Shown: in pieces, positions 4,912 to 5,840 of the stretch | How the letters are laid out: each line of letters opens with the position of its first letter | How positions within the stretch are numbered: position 1 is the stretch's first letter | Assembly: GCA_016764715.1 (NCBI GenBank) | Contig: JAESRJ010000165.1 | Location: forward strand, 11,790-17,629 | DNA from: Kordiimonadaceae bacterium | GTDB lineage: Bacteria; Pseudomonadota; Alphaproteobacteria; Sphingomonadales; Kordiimonadaceae | DNA length: 5,840 nt | Direction of reading: 5' to 3' | Notes under the pieces: model-generated | Told to the model about the DNA's origin: nothing | The model's database searches: none | What the model saw: the letters and a program-made list of their open reading frames with translations, nothing else | Program-made: the position numbers and the translations under genes

Positions 4912-5840
4912 ATGGGTGGAGACGTGCGTGTTGTTGGGGTTGGCATGATCCCTTTCAAAAAGCCCGGGGTTAGCGATGGCTACCAGGAAATGGGCGCGGC
5001 TGCAGTGCGTGCAGCGCTGGAAGACGCAGGCATTGGCTACGACCACATCCAACAAGCCTACTGCGGCTATGTTTACGGGGACAGCACGTGCGGCCAAGCG
5101 GTAGTTTACAAAGTTGGCTTAACAGGCATTCCTATTATTAATGTGAACAACAATTGTTCTACGGGCTCCACTGCGCTCTATCTTGCCCGTCAGGCAGTGC
5201 AAAGCGGGGCCGTTGACTGTGCGCTCGCTGTGGGTTTTGAGGAAATGGAACCCGGCGCGCTTGGCACAAAATATATGGACCGGGTCAATCCAATGGCTGC
5301 GCATATGCAGGCAATGATGGACTTGCAGGATTTTTCACCAACTGCGCCCGTAGCAGCCCAGCTTTTTGGCGGTGCAGGCGGCGAATATGCCGCTAAACAC
5401 GGTACAAGGTTGGAAACATTTGCAAAAATTGCGGAAAAATCCCGCAAACACGCCGCTCATAATTCGTATGCGATTTTCCGGGAGCCATTAACGGTAGACG
5501 AAATTATCTCGTCCCCTACCCAATACGGTATGTTGACCCGGTTTCAATGTTGTCCGCCTACGTGCGGCGCAGCGGCTGCAATAGTTTGCACGCCTGAGTT
5601 TGCGGCAAAGCACGGATTGGATGCCACCGTTCGTATTGCAGCACAAGCAATGGCAACTGACCCCGTCTCCACTTTCGAGGGCAAATCCATGATGAACGTG
5701 GTTGGTTACTCCATGAGTAAATCTGCGGCGGATCAATGCTATGAACAAGCGGGCATCGGCCCCAAAGACATTGGCGTGGTTGAGCTGCACGATTGCTTCA
5801 CCGCCAATGAGCTAATCACATACGAATCCTTAGGCATCGC
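4912..5840 (+). CDS. SCP2/lipid-transfer-type thiolase (acetyl-CoA acyltransferase), C-terminus cut by window edge
   Basis: Open from an ATG with a good ribosome site to the window edge, 309 codons seen of an expected 385-400. The N-terminal thiolase fold begins VRVVGVGMIPFKKPG. The nucleophile is Cys82 in NVNNNCSTGS, and the second catalytic motif is VVELHDCFTANE with His293 and Cys295, the HDCF signature of the SCP-x/lipid-transfer thiolase group. The closing Gly-rich GHP-type motif should lie just to the right. Such enzymes cleave a 3-oxoacyl-CoA with CoA to release acetyl- or propionyl-CoA in side-chain, sterol or branched-lipid degradation; some members of the group act as aldolase-like partners instead. 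The gene starts 415 bp after tetR, under a promoter with two operators, and is likely the first gene of an operon continuing rightward. The substrate cannot be read from the sequence. Confidence 0.92.
   Translation, partial: MGGDVRVVGVGMIPFKKPGVSDGYQEMGAAAVRAALEDAGIGYDHIQQAYCGYVYGDSTCGQAVVYKVGLTGIPIINVNNNCSTGSTALYLARQAVQSGAVDCALAVGFEEMEPGALGTKYMDRVNPMAAHMQAMMDLQDFSPTAPVAAQLFGGAGGEYAAKHGTRLETFAKIAEKSRKHAAHNSYAIFREPLTVDEIISSPTQYGMLTRFQCCPPTCGAAAAIVCTPEFAAKHGLDATVRIAAQAMATDPVSTFEGKSMMNVVGYSMSKSAADQCYEQAGIGPKDIGVVELHDCFTANELITYESLGI

Noticed and set aside
4882..5790. Leftward open frames at 4882-5097, 5119-5304, 5190-5447 and 5488-5790
   Set aside because: They are antisense to the thiolase coding frame, which carries its catalytic motifs.

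Overview
The window holds two unrelated blocks of bacterial DNA. I think the host is a Gram-negative member of the Pseudomonadota, probably marine or environmental. The basis is the FtsX/MacB-type permease, the double-glycine leader peptide and the TetR plus SCP2-thiolase pair, but the exact genus cannot be read from the sequence. The left half (about 1-3150) is AT-rich; the right end (tetR and the thiolase) is visibly richer in GC. This fits an accessory biosynthetic cluster next to ordinary catabolic genes.

Left block, a RiPP cluster. A leftward gene cut by the window edge (1-1271) encodes the N-terminal half of an FtsX/MacB-like ABC transporter permease; it is long and open although only the opposite strand shows isolated short ORFs there. 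A divergent, AT-rich, gene-free stretch with several perfect inverted repeats (1272-1669) separates it from a 55-residue peptide gene (1670-1837). That peptide has a double-glycine leader and a short acidic core rich in Cys, Ser and Thr. A strong intrinsic terminator follows it, then a rightward ATP-grasp ligase gene (2020-3153) of the MvdC/MvdD (graspetide/microviridin) type. The simplest reading is that the peptide is made in excess, crosslinked by the ATP-grasp enzyme through side-chain esters or amides, cut after Gly-Gly and exported, perhaps by a transporter that includes the divergent permease. The pairing of ligase and precursor is well supported; the exact chemistry and the role of the permease are inference.

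Middle (3154-3887). No intact gene is convincing here. The stretch contains two diverged copies of the same C-terminal coding fragment, leftward and offset by exactly 180 bp, with mainly synonymous or conservative differences and stop codons at matching positions. This looks like a decayed tandem duplication of an unidentified gene.

Right block. A rightward TetR-family regulator (3888-4496) is followed by a 415-bp gap containing several hairpins and a doubtful small leftward ORF. Next comes a sigma70-like promoter overlaid by two near-identical 18-bp palindromes (TTCTA-N8-TAGAA), which are very probably TetR operators. The last gene, cut by the right edge, is an SCP2/lipid-transfer-type thiolase (from 4912) with its catalytic Cys and HDCF motif present. 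Regulator and operators suggest a locally controlled acyl-CoA (lipid, sterol or aromatic side-chain) degradation operon.
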